The notes: generated from the sequence alone by a model not told the origin. A stretch of DNA of 64,000 nt from Ardenticatenaceae bacterium (GCA_020634565.1 JACKBN010000006.1:186001-250000), one strand, 5' to 3'. Positions 16,701 through 26,089 are shown, counted from the first letter of the stretch. Made by a program: numbers and translations.

Positions 16701-17642
16701 ATGAATGAAACGCCTCCTTTTATTCAGCCTGAGGATAAACCGAGCAAGCCGGACGCAGATGCGGCCGTTGCGCAAACGGCCGAATTAGATGAAACGGCCG
16801 TTACCCGTGCGGGTGATACGGCTTCGATTATTGACACCGGGAACATTGCAGACGATGCCTCCGGCAAGGAACCCACGCTGCGAGCCGGCGTCCGCTGTGA
16901 TGTGGGCGCACGCGAGCGGAACGAGGATTCTTGCCTGATTTTTAGCTCCGAAGCGGGTGGCCATTTTTCCCTGGTGCCGTTTGGCCTGTACATTGTGGCT
17001 GATGGTATGGGCGGGCATACCAATGGGCATGTGGCCAGCCGCATTGCCTCACGCGTGGCGGCCCATTACATCTTGAACAAGATTTATATGCCGCTGCTGC
17101 AAACGCTTGGCCCGCCAACTCAGGTGCCCATTCAGGAGGTGCTGTTGGATGCGGTACAGGCGGCCAATACGGCCGTGTTTGAAGACGATCCTGAAGTAGA
17201 CAGCGGCACGACGCTGACGGTGGCTCTCGTTTTAGGACGTCGGCTGCATGTGGCCCATGTGGGTGATAGCCGCCTTTACCTGCTGGCTGACGGCAAGCTG
17301 GAGCAAATTTCGGTGGATCATTCGCTGGTGCAGCGCCTGCAAGATGTCGGCACCCTGACTGCTGAAGAAGCCACGATGTACCGCTATCGCAATGTGCTGC
17401 TGCGTGCTGTGGGGCAAGGTGAAGAGGTGGAGGTAGACACGTACATGCGTTTGCTGCCGCGCACGGGCAAGCTGTTGTTGTGCAGTGATGGCTTATGTGG
17501 TTTTGTCTCCGATGAGACCATCCGAGAGGTCATGTCGCAAGATTTTTCGCTGCCGCAAATGGTGGATGAACTGTACGAAACCGCGTTGGCTGCCCACAGT
17601 AACGATAACGTAACGGCCGTTGTTGTAGACTTTTCACTATAA
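16701..17642 (+). CDS. PP2C-family Ser/Thr protein phosphatase
   Basis: A 313-residue PPM phosphatase, expected to reverse the adjacent kinase. The metal-binding motifs are complete: VGARERNEDS (about 70), ADGMGGHTNGH (about 97), the VGDSRLYLLADG motif, LLCSDGLCGFV and SNDNVTAVVVDF at the end. A low-complexity acidic Thr/Ala-rich N-terminus of about 60 residues precedes the domain; three copies or near copies of the CGGCCG core lie in this part and encode Ala-Val/Thr-Ala. The order kinase-phosphatase matches many bacterial phosphothreonine systems. Confidence 0.93.
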   Translation: MNETPPFIQPEDKPSKPDADAAVAQTAELDETAVTRAGDTASIIDTGNIADDASGKEPTLRAGVRCDVGARERNEDSCLIFSSEAGGHFSLVPFGLYIVADGMGGHTNGHVASRIASRVAAHYILNKIYMPLLQTLGPPTQVPIQEVLLDAVQAANTAVFEDDPEVDSGTTLTVALVLGRRLHVAHVGDSRLYLLADGKLEQISVDHSLVQRLQDVGTLTAEEATMYRYRNVLLRAVGQGEEVEVDTYMRLLPRTGKLLLCSDGLCGFVSDETIREVMSQDFSLPQMVDELYETALAAHSNDNVTAVVVDFSL

Positions 17643-17880
17643 TCAGCGTATAACAAGGTTGCTGGGCGGGCATGCGCAAACAGGATTTGTTGGCTGTGCC
17701 GGTGTGACCAATAAAATGCGTGCGGTTGGCTCATCATTGTGCCCTCAATTGTTTCCCCACAATAGAGCGTGAGCTTTTATCTTGATTGTTCTCTAGACGT
17801 GAATCCGGCTCACATACAACGGTCTGCAAAACCAGTTAAAATCAGCAAGCGGGAATTCCAGGTCGATACGGCCGTGTTTT

Positions 17881-19341
17881 ATGGATAAAGAGTTTGAGTA
17901 TTACGCAATTCTAGGAGTATCACCTCAGGCTACAGTCAAGGAGATTCAGGCAGCCTTTGCCTCTCTGCGTGCCAAAATTCCCCAGGAAAAGCGAAGTAGA
18001 GCAAACAATCCCGCCTATGCCCGGCTCATCACCGCTTACGAGGTGCTGACCAGCCCCGAACGACGCGCCACCTACGATGCGCTGCTGGCGGAGACACAAT
18101 CGCTGGGAATAGTGAATTTCCGGGTGCGTGCCAGCCGGGACCGGATCAAGGTTTCTGATACTGAGCAAGTGTTGTATTTGCTGCTGGATATTTTGCCACC
18201 GGCGCAATCTTCCCGGCAACGGCCGTTAAACTTGTGCCTTGTTTTGGACCGCAGCACCTCCATGCAGGGCAGCCGCTTGAGCCACGTGAAAACGGCCGTA
18301 GAACTCATTGTCAACAAGCTCAATTCCGCCGATACGCTCTCTATCGTGAGCTTTAGCGACCGTGCTGAAATTGTTGTGCCTTCCGCTAAGGTCGAAAACT
18401 CATTGGCAGTTATTGGCCAGCTGCGCTCTGTGCAGGCTTCCGGCGGTACGGAAATTTTCCAGGGCTTGCAGGCCGGGGTAAAAGAGCTGCGCAAAGTGGA
18501 TCTGGCCAGCCACACCAATTACCTCATTCTGCTGACGGATGGACATACCTATGGCGACGCTGCGCAGTGCCTGGAATTGGCGCGCACCCTCGCCCAGCAA
18601 AAAATAGGCATTAGCGCCTTTGGCCTGGGTACGGAATGGAATGACCAATTTCTAGACGCGCTCGTTTCACCATCGGGCGGGCAGTCCAATTTTGTTGAAC
18701 ATCCAAATGAAATTGTGCAGCATTTGGAAAAACGGATTCAGGGATTAGGCACCACGTATGCCCAAAACATTGTCCTCAAAACTGATCTGCACAAAAATGT
18801 GTCCATTAACTATGGCTTTAAACTGGAGCCATTTGCCCAGCCATTGGCGCTGGACGAAGACAAGCTGACTCTCGGTAATTTGGAAGGTCGCGCGCCTGTT
18901 TCGGTGTTGCTGGAGCTAAAAGTGGCCCCGCATTCCATCGAAACCCGCCTGAACCTGCCGCTTGTGGTGGAAGCCGATATTCCGGGTCAGCAGCTGACGG
19001 GGCAGCCATTCCGGCACACGCATAAACTATATGTCTTGTCTGAAGCACCCAATGAGATGCCCCCGGACGAAATAATTGAAGCCGTGCGGGCCATGAATAT
19101 GTACCGCATGAATGAAAAAGTGTGGCAAGAAGTTGAAGCTGGGCGACTGGACGCAGCCACGACGCGGATGCAGCATTTAAGCACGCGTCTGCTTGAAGCG
19201 GGGGAGACTGCGTTGGCTCATCAGGCTCAGCAAGAAATGGAGCGTATTGCCCACGCCGGGACGATGTCCCTGGCTGGTCGCAAAAAGCTAAAGTATGGAA
19301 CGCGTGCGCTTATCGACAAGACCAAACTCAATAAGAAGTAA
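17881..19341 (+). CDS. J-domain-like plus von Willebrand factor A protein
   Basis: A 486-residue protein. Residues 5-70 look like a DnaJ J-domain (EYYAILGVSPQATVKEIQAAF ... AYEVLTSPERRATYDALL, listed in parts), but the HPD tripeptide needed to activate DnaK is missing (KIPQEK in its place). Residues 110-300 form a VWA domain with an intact MIDAS motif, LDRSTSMQGS, and the later Thr and Asp (GGTEIFQG, LTDGHTYGD). The C-terminal part resembles the beta-domain of VWA-type chaperone or YfbK-like proteins. Lying between PP2C and FHA genes, it probably acts as an assembly or scaffold part of the phosphoprotein circuit. Confidence 0.85.
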   Translation: MDKEFEYYAILGVSPQATVKEIQAAFASLRAKIPQEKRSRANNPAYARLITAYEVLTSPERRATYDALLAETQSLGIVNFRVRASRDRIKVSDTEQVLYLLLDILPPAQSSRQRPLNLCLVLDRSTSMQGSRLSHVKTAVELIVNKLNSADTLSIVSFSDRAEIVVPSAKVENSLAVIGQLRSVQASGGTEIFQGLQAGVKELRKVDLASHTNYLILLTDGHTYGDAAQCLELARTLAQQKIGISAFGLGTEWNDQFLDALVSPSGGQSNFVEHPNEIVQHLEKRIQGLGTTYAQNIVLKTDLHKNVSINYGFKLEPFAQPLALDEDKLTLGNLEGRAPVSVLLELKVAPHSIETRLNLPLVVEADIPGQQLTGQPFRHTHKLYVLSEAPNEMPPDEIIEAVRAMNMYRMNEKVWQEVEAGRLDAATTRMQHLSTRLLEAGETALAHQAQQEMERIAHAGTMSLAGRKKLKYGTRALIDKTKLNKK

Positions 19342-19342
19342 C

Positions 19343-19858
19343 ATGATGAAATGTAGTGATTGTGGATCTACCCAGGAAGAGGGGGCGTTGTTCTGTGACG
19401 AATGTGGTGGATTTTTGCTGGAAGAGGCGGGCAAGATTACGGCCGTTCTTCCCTTTTCTGAATTTGCCAACCGTCCACCACCGCCGCCGCTGGCAGAAGA
19501 TGCGTTGCATCCCGCACAGGGCATACGGCAAATGACCCTTGTTGTACCCAGCAGCCGTCGGCGCTTCAAGCTGGTGGTGCAGGATGAAATCAGCATTGGC
19601 CGTGCTTCCTCCGAGTATGTGCCGGAAGTGGACCTCACGGAGGATGACGGGGCGGAAAAAGGCGTTTCTCGCCTGCACGCAAAAATTCAGGCGGTGAAGG
19701 AAGGGCTGGTGCTCATTGATCTGGAAAGCACCAACGGCACGTTGCTCAATAATTATCGTCTGCCCCCCCACGAGCCTTACCCCTTGCAAAGTGGCGATGA
19801 GATACGATTTGGCGATATGCTGGTTCACTTCTTTTTGTCGGACACTGGTACTGATTAG
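19343..19858 (+). CDS. Zinc-ribbon and FHA domain protein
   Basis: A 171-residue protein. The first 25 residues form a zinc ribbon (CSDCG and CDECGG). Residues 75-165 form an FHA domain that binds phosphothreonine, with the SIGRASSEY strand, GVSRLHAKI and STNGTLLNN, the canonical recognition residues. I start at the ATG two bases after the VWA stop; a second ATG follows directly. In this cluster it probably reads Thr phosphorylation made by the upstream kinase. Similar proteins are GarA-like or scaffold subunits. Confidence 0.9.
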   Translation: MMKCSDCGSTQEEGALFCDECGGFLLEEAGKITAVLPFSEFANRPPPPPLAEDALHPAQGIRQMTLVVPSSRRRFKLVVQDEISIGRASSEYVPEVDLTEDDGAEKGVSRLHAKIQAVKEGLVLIDLESTNGTLLNNYRLPPHEPYPLQSGDEIRFGDMLVHFFLSDTGTD

Positions 19859-19990
19859 CCGTATTCCACCTTGCAATTTGACAACAAATGGACCAATATT
19901 TTGTGATTGGCAAAAAGATTGTAAAAGCAGTTTGATAACAAATCTGCCAATTACTTATTCATCTGAAAACCATTATTAGATGAGGTCATT

Positions 19991-20227
19991 ATGATTACAG
20001 TTATTGTTCATATTAGAAATGAAGATGCATTTGAGTGTGAACTTGATGAGCTGCCAACGCCAGCCAGTCAGTTTGTTCAGGTGCACAACCCCCGTTTGCG
20101 CGATGGCAAGGATTTGCATTATTTAGACGAGGAAGTCACCAGCATGCTGGTGCCCTGGCATCGCATCAACTTTATCCAGATTCTACCTTCTGGTGATGTG
20201 GAAGAAGTTGTGAGTTTTGTTCGGTAG
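19991..20227 (+). CDS. Small conserved-looking protein of unknown function
   Basis: A 78-residue acidic protein starting MITVIVHIRNEDAFECELDELP. It has alternating strands and no membrane segment, signal or Cys pair. It lies 132 bases after the FHA gene and 23 bases before the response regulator, on the same strand, so it probably belongs with one of them. A strand pattern ending in VPWHRINFIQILPSGD suggests a small beta-barrel, but I do not recognise a family. Confidence 0.6.
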   Translation: MITVIVHIRNEDAFECELDELPTPASQFVQVHNPRLRDGKDLHYLDEEVTSMLVPWHRINFIQILPSGDVEEVVSFVR

Positions 20228-20250
20228 TGATGGAGTAAAAAGTAAATCGT

Positions 20251-20991
20251 ATGGTTGAACAAGTCCCAGATTCGCTAGAACCAACCGCACCGCGGCTTAT
20301 TCTGGTGGTTGATGATGAATCGCGCATGCGACGCTTTATTCGCATGAATATGGAGCTGGAAGGGTACCAGATTATCGAGGCTGAGAATGGTTTGGCTGCC
20401 CTGGAGCAAATTCGGCAGCACACGCCCGATCTGGTCATCATGGATGTCATGATGCCAGAGATGGATGGCTTTGAAACGTTGAAACTGCTGCGGGAAATCT
20501 CGACGGTTCCTGTCATTTTGCTCACGGTCAAAAGTGATGAGGATGACAAAATTCAGGGGTTAAGCCTGGGTGCGGATGATTATGTGACCAAACCATTTAG
20601 CCCGAGAGAGTTGGTGACGCGGGTAACGGCCGTACTTCGCCGCGCAGAATGGCCAGCACCACCCCCCAGAACTATCCTGCGCATTGATGATCGCCTGTCT
20701 GTGGATTTCAACCGGCACCAAGTCATTGTCAATGATGAACGCATTGATCTGCGTCCTACCGAATATCGTTTGCTGAATCACCTGATTCAAAACGCAGGCT
20801 GGGTTGTGCCGCACGAAACCTTGCTGGCCAAAGTGTGGGGCTACGAATACCGGGATGAGACGCACTACCTGCGCCTGTACATTAACTATCTACGCAAGAA
20901 AATCGAGGAAGATCCCGCCAACCCATATTACATCCTTACGGAACGCGGAGTTGGTTACCGCTTCGTCGATTATAAGAAAGCGCAAAAATAG
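20251..20991 (+). CDS. OmpR-family response regulator
   Basis: A 246-residue two-domain regulator. The receiver has the acidic pair (VVDDESRMRR), the phosphoacceptor Asp in LVIMDVMMPEMDG (about residue 70), and Lys in YVTKPFSPREL. A winged-helix Trans_reg_C domain occupies residues 145-240 (LRPTEYRLLNHLIQNAG ... RLYINYLRKKIEEDP ... GVGYRFVDY). No histidine kinase is adjacent, so its partner lies elsewhere, or it may be a target of the Ser/Thr kinase in this cluster. Confidence 0.92.
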   Translation: MVEQVPDSLEPTAPRLILVVDDESRMRRFIRMNMELEGYQIIEAENGLAALEQIRQHTPDLVIMDVMMPEMDGFETLKLLREISTVPVILLTVKSDEDDKIQGLSLGADDYVTKPFSPRELVTRVTAVLRRAEWPAPPPRTILRIDDRLSVDFNRHQVIVNDERIDLRPTEYRLLNHLIQNAGWVVPHETLLAKVWGYEYRDETHYLRLYINYLRKKIEEDPANPYYILTERGVGYRFVDYKKAQK

Positions 20992-21027
20992 TTTACTTTT
21001 CCAGCGTTTTTAATATCATTGTCCGTT

Positions 21028-23256
21028 ATGGCTCATACGATTGCGTCTGACGGCAAACAGTTCTTTGAACAAATTAACAAGTACCTTAGTGCTGAAGACC
21101 GCATTTGCGTGCAAGAAGCATTTGCCCTTGCTCGCCGGGAACACGGAGAACAACGCCGTAAGTCCGGCGAGCTTTTTTTTACGCACCCCCTCACAGTCGC
21201 CTACTACATCTCCGAATTTTATCTGGATGCCCCAACGCTCATTGCCGCGCTGCTGCATGACGTAGCCGAAGACACCCGCGTCACCATCGAAGAAATTGAA
21301 GCGCAGTTTGGCCCCGAAGTTGCCAAGCTGGTGGATGGCGTCACCAAGCTGAAAGATGTCACCAAGGGCATTGCCCGGCAAAAAGAGCTGTCCAAGCAGG
21401 AAATTGAAGATCTTACCCTGCATAAACTGCTGGCTGCCATGACCAACGATGTGCGCGCCGTCATCATCAAGCTGTTCGACCGGCTGCACAATATGCGCAC
21501 CATCAAGGCCACGCCGCACGGACGGCAGGTTTACAAGGCAAAGGAAACACTTTCCGTTTATGCGCCGCTGGCCAACCGGTTAGGCATCTGGTGGTTGAAG
21601 AATGAACTGGAGTCCCTTTCTCTAGAGGTGCTTGAGCCGGAAGCCCACGCCATCATCAAAGGGCGCCTGGCTCAAATTCACCAGGAACAACAGGAAGAGT
21701 ACCAACTCATCAGCGGGCAACTTTTTGACTGTCTGTTGCAAGCAGATCTGGATGTGCGCCGAATCTTTTTAGCGCCAGAAAATATCTACAGCGTATATCA
21801 GGATTTGTGTGACAACGGTGCCTCGTTTTATGAGGTAGACAAGACGATGCGCCTGGTGGTGCTGCTGGATAACTGGCAAGCTTGTTACCAGGCAATCGGC
21901 TACATTCATCAACTTTGGCAGCCAGTACCCGGCACGTTTGATGATTATGTGGCGGTGGCGCGTGATAATCTTTACCGTTCGCTGCACTCAACGGTGGTGC
22001 ATACCAATGGGCAGCATCTCAAGCTGCGTTTGCGCACCGACGCTATGGACAAGGTGTCTGAAGTGGGGGTGTTGGCCCGCTGGCTTTACGCCGACACGCC
22101 CATGTGGACCAGCGGTGTGGCCGGGCGCATGGAAGCGTTCTTCGAGAACATCAACGAAAACATCAACATGGAGCCTTTGGACCCTACGGCCGGTGTGCGC
22201 GGCGTGGTGGAAGATGTGTTCCGTCAGCAGATTCGCGTATTTACGCCACGGGGCGATGCCATTGAACTGGTAAAAGGGGCCACGGCGCTTGATTTTGCTT
22301 ATGCTATTCACACCGGGTTGGGAAATCAGTGTCATTCGGCGTATGTCAACGATATGTTGTATCCGCTGAATCGGCCGCTGCATGATGGTATGAAGGTGCG
22401 CATCATGAAAAAGGAGAAAGCGCAGCCACAGCGGGCCTGGTTGGATGAAGACTTGGGCTACATCATGACCAACTATGCCCGCAGCCATGCGCGCCGCTGG
22501 TTTAGACGACTGCCGCCGCAAACGGCCGTTTACCAGGGGCTTCAGCTTTTGCAGGACGAGTTGAGCATGTTGGGGCTGCACACGTACCCACATGAACGGG
22601 TGGCCCAGGCGTTTAGCTACAACAACACCCGCGACATGTATTATGAATTAGGACGGGCCGAACTGCTGCCAACGGCCGTTACCACCCAACTCGTTGAAGA
22701 AATGTGGAGTCAGGGACCCGCACGCCATCTGGGGAAAATCGTTTACTCCGAAACAGGCGATCAATTTGTGGTCACTCAAGCCGAAGGGCGCGAAATTCGC
22801 CTGTGTGGAACATGCAATCCGCGTCCGCCGGATGCCATCATTGGCTTCTTGCGCCGGGATGGTGGCGTCACGGTGCATCGCCAGCGCTGCCACACGCTGA
22901 ACCCGGGGCGGTTATCTGGCCGCATCCTGAAGCTGGGCTGGGGTGAAGCTGCCCCCCGTGAAGTGCGCCAGATCAAGCTGCAAATTAAAGTGTATGATCG
23001 TCCGGGATTGCTTTTTGAAATCACCCAGCTGATGAATGACGAAGACATCAACATTGCCTACATTCATACGCCAGAACCGGGTGCCCCTAATGAGGTGCAC
23101 ATTCACCTGGAAGTAGAAGTGTTGCGACCGCGCCAGCTGGTGCGTATCTTGCACCAGATTCGGGCGCTGGCCAACGTCTTTTTTGTGGAAATTGTGGATT
23201 CGTTTGAGGAACCAGATCCCCTACTGCCGGCCGATTCTTTCTACCGCCCCGAGTAA
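21028..23256 (+). CDS. RelA/SpoT homologue with degenerate synthetase site
   Basis: A 742-residue long RSH protein with HD hydrolase, synthetase, TGS and ACT domains in order. The hydrolase motifs are intact (FFTHPLTVA, LLHDVAEDT, KLFDRLHNMRT), so it should degrade (p)ppGpp. In the synthetase domain, the G-loop RPKH becomes APEN and the catalytic Glu of EIQIRT is Lys (KLRLRT). The catalytic Asp before VRVIV is replaced or shifted (VDKTMRLVV), while YRSLHSTV is kept. I infer a hydrolase without synthesis. TGS (IRVFTPRGDAIEL) and C-terminal ACT (DRPGLLFEITQLMNDEDINI) are present. Start: ATG at 21028; a TTG lies three codons upstream. Confidence 0.9.
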   Translation: MAHTIASDGKQFFEQINKYLSAEDRICVQEAFALARREHGEQRRKSGELFFTHPLTVAYYISEFYLDAPTLIAALLHDVAEDTRVTIEEIEAQFGPEVAKLVDGVTKLKDVTKGIARQKELSKQEIEDLTLHKLLAAMTNDVRAVIIKLFDRLHNMRTIKATPHGRQVYKAKETLSVYAPLANRLGIWWLKNELESLSLEVLEPEAHAIIKGRLAQIHQEQQEEYQLISGQLFDCLLQADLDVRRIFLAPENIYSVYQDLCDNGASFYEVDKTMRLVVLLDNWQACYQAIGYIHQLWQPVPGTFDDYVAVARDNLYRSLHSTVVHTNGQHLKLRLRTDAMDKVSEVGVLARWLYADTPMWTSGVAGRMEAFFENINENINMEPLDPTAGVRGVVEDVFRQQIRVFTPRGDAIELVKGATALDFAYAIHTGLGNQCHSAYVNDMLYPLNRPLHDGMKVRIMKKEKAQPQRAWLDEDLGYIMTNYARSHARRWFRRLPPQTAVYQGLQLLQDELSMLGLHTYPHERVAQAFSYNNTRDMYYELGRAELLPTAVTTQLVEEMWSQGPARHLGKIVYSETGDQFVVTQAEGREIRLCGTCNPRPPDAIIGFLRRDGGVTVHRQRCHTLNPGRLSGRILKLGWGEAAPREVRQIKLQIKVYDRPGLLFEITQLMNDEDINIAYIHTPEPGAPNEVHIHLEVEVLRPRQLVRILHQIRALANVFFVEIVDSFEEPDPLLPADSFYRPE

Positions 23257-23257
23257 T

Positions 23258-25222
23258 CTACAAATTTTCGATTTCGACCGGTTTCACCGCATCTGCCAGC
23301 TCAAAGTCAAAGATTTTGCCGTAAAAATAGAGTTCGCCATCGAGCGCGCGCTTGATGTTTTCGGCGCTGCGGAAGCCATGTTGCTCATTGGGGAAAGCAA
23401 CGTAAGCCACAGGAATGCCTTTGGCTTTGAGGGCTTCAAACATTTTTTCGGCCTGATTGGGCGGCACAACTTTATCTTCCAGTCCCTGGAACAAAATGAG
23501 CGGGCAGTTGATCTGATCGGTAAAATGAATGGGTGATCGCTCTTCGTAGAGCTGTTTGGCTTCGGGGTATGGGCCGATCATGCTGTCCAGGTAACGTGAT
23601 TCAAACTTATGCGTTTCCTTGGCCAAGGCTTCCACGTCGCTGACGCCAAAGAAGCTGGCACCAGCGCTGAACGTATCATGAAACGTGAGGGCGCATAATG
23701 TCGTATAGCCACCGGCGCTACCGCCGCGAATGGCCAAACGATCGCCGTCGGCCAACCCCTGTGTCACAAGGTATTTGGCTCCGTTGATGCAATCTTGCAC
23801 ATCCACAATGCCCCATTGACCATTGAGACGCTGCCGGTAGGAACGGCCGTATCCCGTGCTGCCCCCATAATTTACGTCTAAAACAGCAAAACCTCGGCTG
23901 GTCCAATATTGTGTGCCTAAATTGAGCGTCGTTTGCGTGGCGCTGGTGGGACCACCGTGGCTAATCACCAGCAGCGGCGGCCGTTCACCTTCTGGTGCAG
24001 CAAAGTCGCGATTTTGCGGAGGATAGTAAATGGCGTGTGCTGTCAGATCGTTTTCAGTGGGAAACTCAATCGCTTCGGGCACGGATAGGTAAGCCGTGTC
24101 CACCGTTAAATCAGTGGATTGGCGCAGAACTTGTGTCTCGTTTGTTTTCAAATTGAGCTGAACGATGGCGTTGGGTCGCGTGGCTGATCCGCCGATAAAG
24201 TAAGCATAGCCGTTGCTCACGTGCAGATCGCTGATGGCGGTGTACGGCGTGTCGAGGCGAGTCAGCCTGCCGGTTTCGGTGTTCAGTCGGGCCAGGTGCC
24301 ACAGCCCATTTTGCGTGAAGGTGCAGATGATGCTGTCGGGACGCTCGAAGCTGTAGGTGGACATGCCAAATATCCACTGCGGACGGCCGAATTCGGCATC
24401 CTTCATATGCACAGCCTGAATCTTCCCGTTGCACCAGCAATAAAAATTCCACCAGTCGGTACGGTCGGACACAAAATACAAATCGCCAGTGGGTGACCAT
24501 TCCGGTTGGAAGATGGATTCATTCGGGCCCCCAGCCACTTTGGTGAGGTTGCTCAGGCTAGTGCCAGTTTCATCCAGGTCGGCCACCCACAATTCGGTGC
24601 CGTCCCAGGGCATGTTGGGATGATTCCAGCTAAGCCAGGCCAGCTGACGCCCGTTTGGGCTTAATCGTGGTGAGGCATAAAAGCTGTAGCCGGAGGCCAG
24701 CACGCTGCCACTTTCATTGTGACTGTCCAGATTGACGCTGACCAGACTGTTTTTAGCTTCGCTGTTGGGGTCGGTATGGTCTTCGCGAATACAGAATAGA
24801 CGGCCCCGCTGCGGATCAACGGTGCCATCGGTAAAACGAAGCGGTTCGCTGGTGGTGAGTGGTTCTGGTTCGCTGTGCGGATACTGGATGTACAGACGTT
24901 GATCCACAAAATTGGTGAAGTAGATGACGTCATCGTACACGGCATAGGCGCCGCCACCGTATTCGTGCACGCGGCTGCGCACGTTGAACCCGGCAGCTGA
25001 GAGTTCTTCAAAGCTGTTGTCGGGCGTCCATTTGACCAGAGCGTTACGGCCGTTTTCAGACGGCCGTCCTTCTGTCCAATAAACCGCGTTGCCATCAACC
25101 ACCAACTGGCTCAAGCCGATTGAGCCAGCAACAATGAGATCCGAACTAATAGGAGATTTCCAGGAACCATAGGGAGCAATTTTCTTTCCACTCATAGGGG
25201 AATGATAAACCGCATCAGGCAT
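23258..25222 (-). CDS. S9 family prolyl oligopeptidase-like peptidase
   Basis: A 654-residue serine peptidase with an N-terminal beta-propeller (residues 1-390) and a C-terminal alpha/beta hydrolase. The nucleophile is in RGGSAGGYTTL (about 521), the acid in LEDKVVPPNQAE (about 605) and the His in NEQHGFRS (about 637). These proteins cleave short peptides, often acyl-peptides or dipeptides; no signal peptide is seen, so it is cytosolic. An internal ATG at 25195 (MSGKKIAPYG) is an alternative start that fits relatives. It converges on the RSH gene with a 1-base gap. Confidence 0.92.
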   Translation of the reverse strand: MPDAVYHSPMSGKKIAPYGSWKSPISSDLIVAGSIGLSQLVVDGNAVYWTEGRPSENGRNALVKWTPDNSFEELSAAGFNVRSRVHEYGGGAYAVYDDVIYFTNFVDQRLYIQYPHSEPEPLTTSEPLRFTDGTVDPQRGRLFCIREDHTDPNSEAKNSLVSVNLDSHNESGSVLASGYSFYASPRLSPNGRQLAWLSWNHPNMPWDGTELWVADLDETGTSLSNLTKVAGGPNESIFQPEWSPTGDLYFVSDRTDWWNFYCWCNGKIQAVHMKDAEFGRPQWIFGMSTYSFERPDSIICTFTQNGLWHLARLNTETGRLTRLDTPYTAISDLHVSNGYAYFIGGSATRPNAIVQLNLKTNETQVLRQSTDLTVDTAYLSVPEAIEFPTENDLTAHAIYYPPQNRDFAAPEGERPPLLVISHGGPTSATQTTLNLGTQYWTSRGFAVLDVNYGGSTGYGRSYRQRLNGQWGIVDVQDCINGAKYLVTQGLADGDRLAIRGGSAGGYTTLCALTFHDTFSAGASFFGVSDVEALAKETHKFESRYLDSMIGPYPEAKQLYEERSPIHFTDQINCPLILFQGLEDKVVPPNQAEKMFEALKAKGIPVAYVAFPNEQHGFRSAENIKRALDGELYFYGKIFDFELADAVKPVEIENL

Positions 25223-25360
25223 TTCGCCAACTTGAGATGGGGAAGGCGCCAGCCTGATACTGGCACCGCTTCTCGCTACATGCGTTTAGCTCATTTTATT
25301 TATAAATCAAAAGGATATCTCTTCGTGCTTTAACGGAGGATGGGGGAGATATGGCGACTT

Positions 25361-25388
25361 TTGCACGATAAACTATAGAACTTATAAT
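25361..25388 (+). promoter_or_regulatory. Leaderless promoter of the methyltransferase
   Basis: TTGCAC (25361-25366), a 16-base spacer and TATAAT (25383-25388). The ATG at 25395 comes 6 bases after the -10 box, so transcription should begin at the start codon itself. No Shine-Dalgarno is possible. Confidence 0.65.
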
Positions 25389-25394
25389 CAAATA

Positions 25395-25994
25395 ATGACA
25401 CCCGACATCAACTCACCAGACTATTGGCACGACAGCTATCTTAACGGCCGTATCCCTTGGGATTTAGGCTTCCCCACCCCCACTTTTGCCCGGCTGGCGG
25501 CGAGTGGGCAGTATCCGCCGGGCCAAATGATTGTGCCGGGTGCCGGTCGCGGCTACGATGCCCGGCTGTTTGCTCAGCATGGCTTTGATGTGCTCGCCGT
25601 CGATTTTGCTCCTGACGCGGTGGCTGCCATGCAGTCGCTCAACAGCACCACGCATCCGGTGCAAATCCTGCAGGCCGATATTTTTGAACTGCCAGAGACG
25701 ATGAACGGCCGTTTCGACTACCTGCTCGAATACACCTGTTTTTGCGCCATCGATCCGGCGCGGCGAAATGAGTATGCTGCTCTGGCCGCGCGACTGCTCA
25801 AACCGGGTGGCCTTTACATTGGACTTGCTTTCCCCATTGGCCGCCGTCCCGGTGGCCCACCCTTTGTTGTTCAGCCAGATGGCGTGGTTGAACTGCTCGC
25901 TGAACACGGGTTCAGCCTACAGCATCGCGAATTTCCTCCTGATTCTGTCCCGTCCCGACAAAAAATCGAAGAATTGCTCATCATGCAGCGCTAA
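25395..25994 (+). CDS. SAM-dependent methyltransferase, thiopurine methyltransferase-like
   Basis: A 199-residue class I methyltransferase. The N-terminal YWHDSYLNGRIPWDLGFPTP is typical of the TPMT/thiol methyltransferase family. Motif I is modified to MIVPGAGRGYDARLFAQHG, the acidic loop is VLAVDFAPDAV, and motif IV region FDYLLEYTCFCAIDP matches the family closely. Members methylate thiols, selenium or tellurium compounds, or halides. The substrate here is not deducible. It is transcribed alone from a leaderless promoter. Confidence 0.85.
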   Translation: MTPDINSPDYWHDSYLNGRIPWDLGFPTPTFARLAASGQYPPGQMIVPGAGRGYDARLFAQHGFDVLAVDFAPDAVAAMQSLNSTTHPVQILQADIFELPETMNGRFDYLLEYTCFCAIDPARRNEYAALAARLLKPGGLYIGLAFPIGRRPGGPPFVVQPDGVVELLAEHGFSLQHREFPPDSVPSRQKIEELLIMQR

Positions 25995-26014
25995 ATCTGC
26001 GTTGGCAGAGTTGG

Positions 26015-26044
26015 TTGACAGCTGGTGCGTTCGTTTTGTATACT
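26015..26044 (+). promoter_or_regulatory. Promoter of the GbsR-NmrA operon
   Basis: Consensus TTGACA (26015-26020), an 18-base spacer and TATACT (26039-26044), immediately followed by a palindromic operator. Confidence 0.75.
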
Positions 26045-26066
26045 ACGTTTAGTTTGTACTAAACGT
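26045..26066 (+). promoter_or_regulatory. 22-bp palindromic operator
   Basis: ACGTTTAGT-TTGT-ACTAAACGT: perfect 9-bp arms around a 4-base centre, starting right after the -10 box and so covering the transcription start. It is the obvious binding site for the GbsR-type repressor encoded next. Confidence 0.75.
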
Positions 26067-26089
26067 TATAATCAAACAGGATGATGCCA

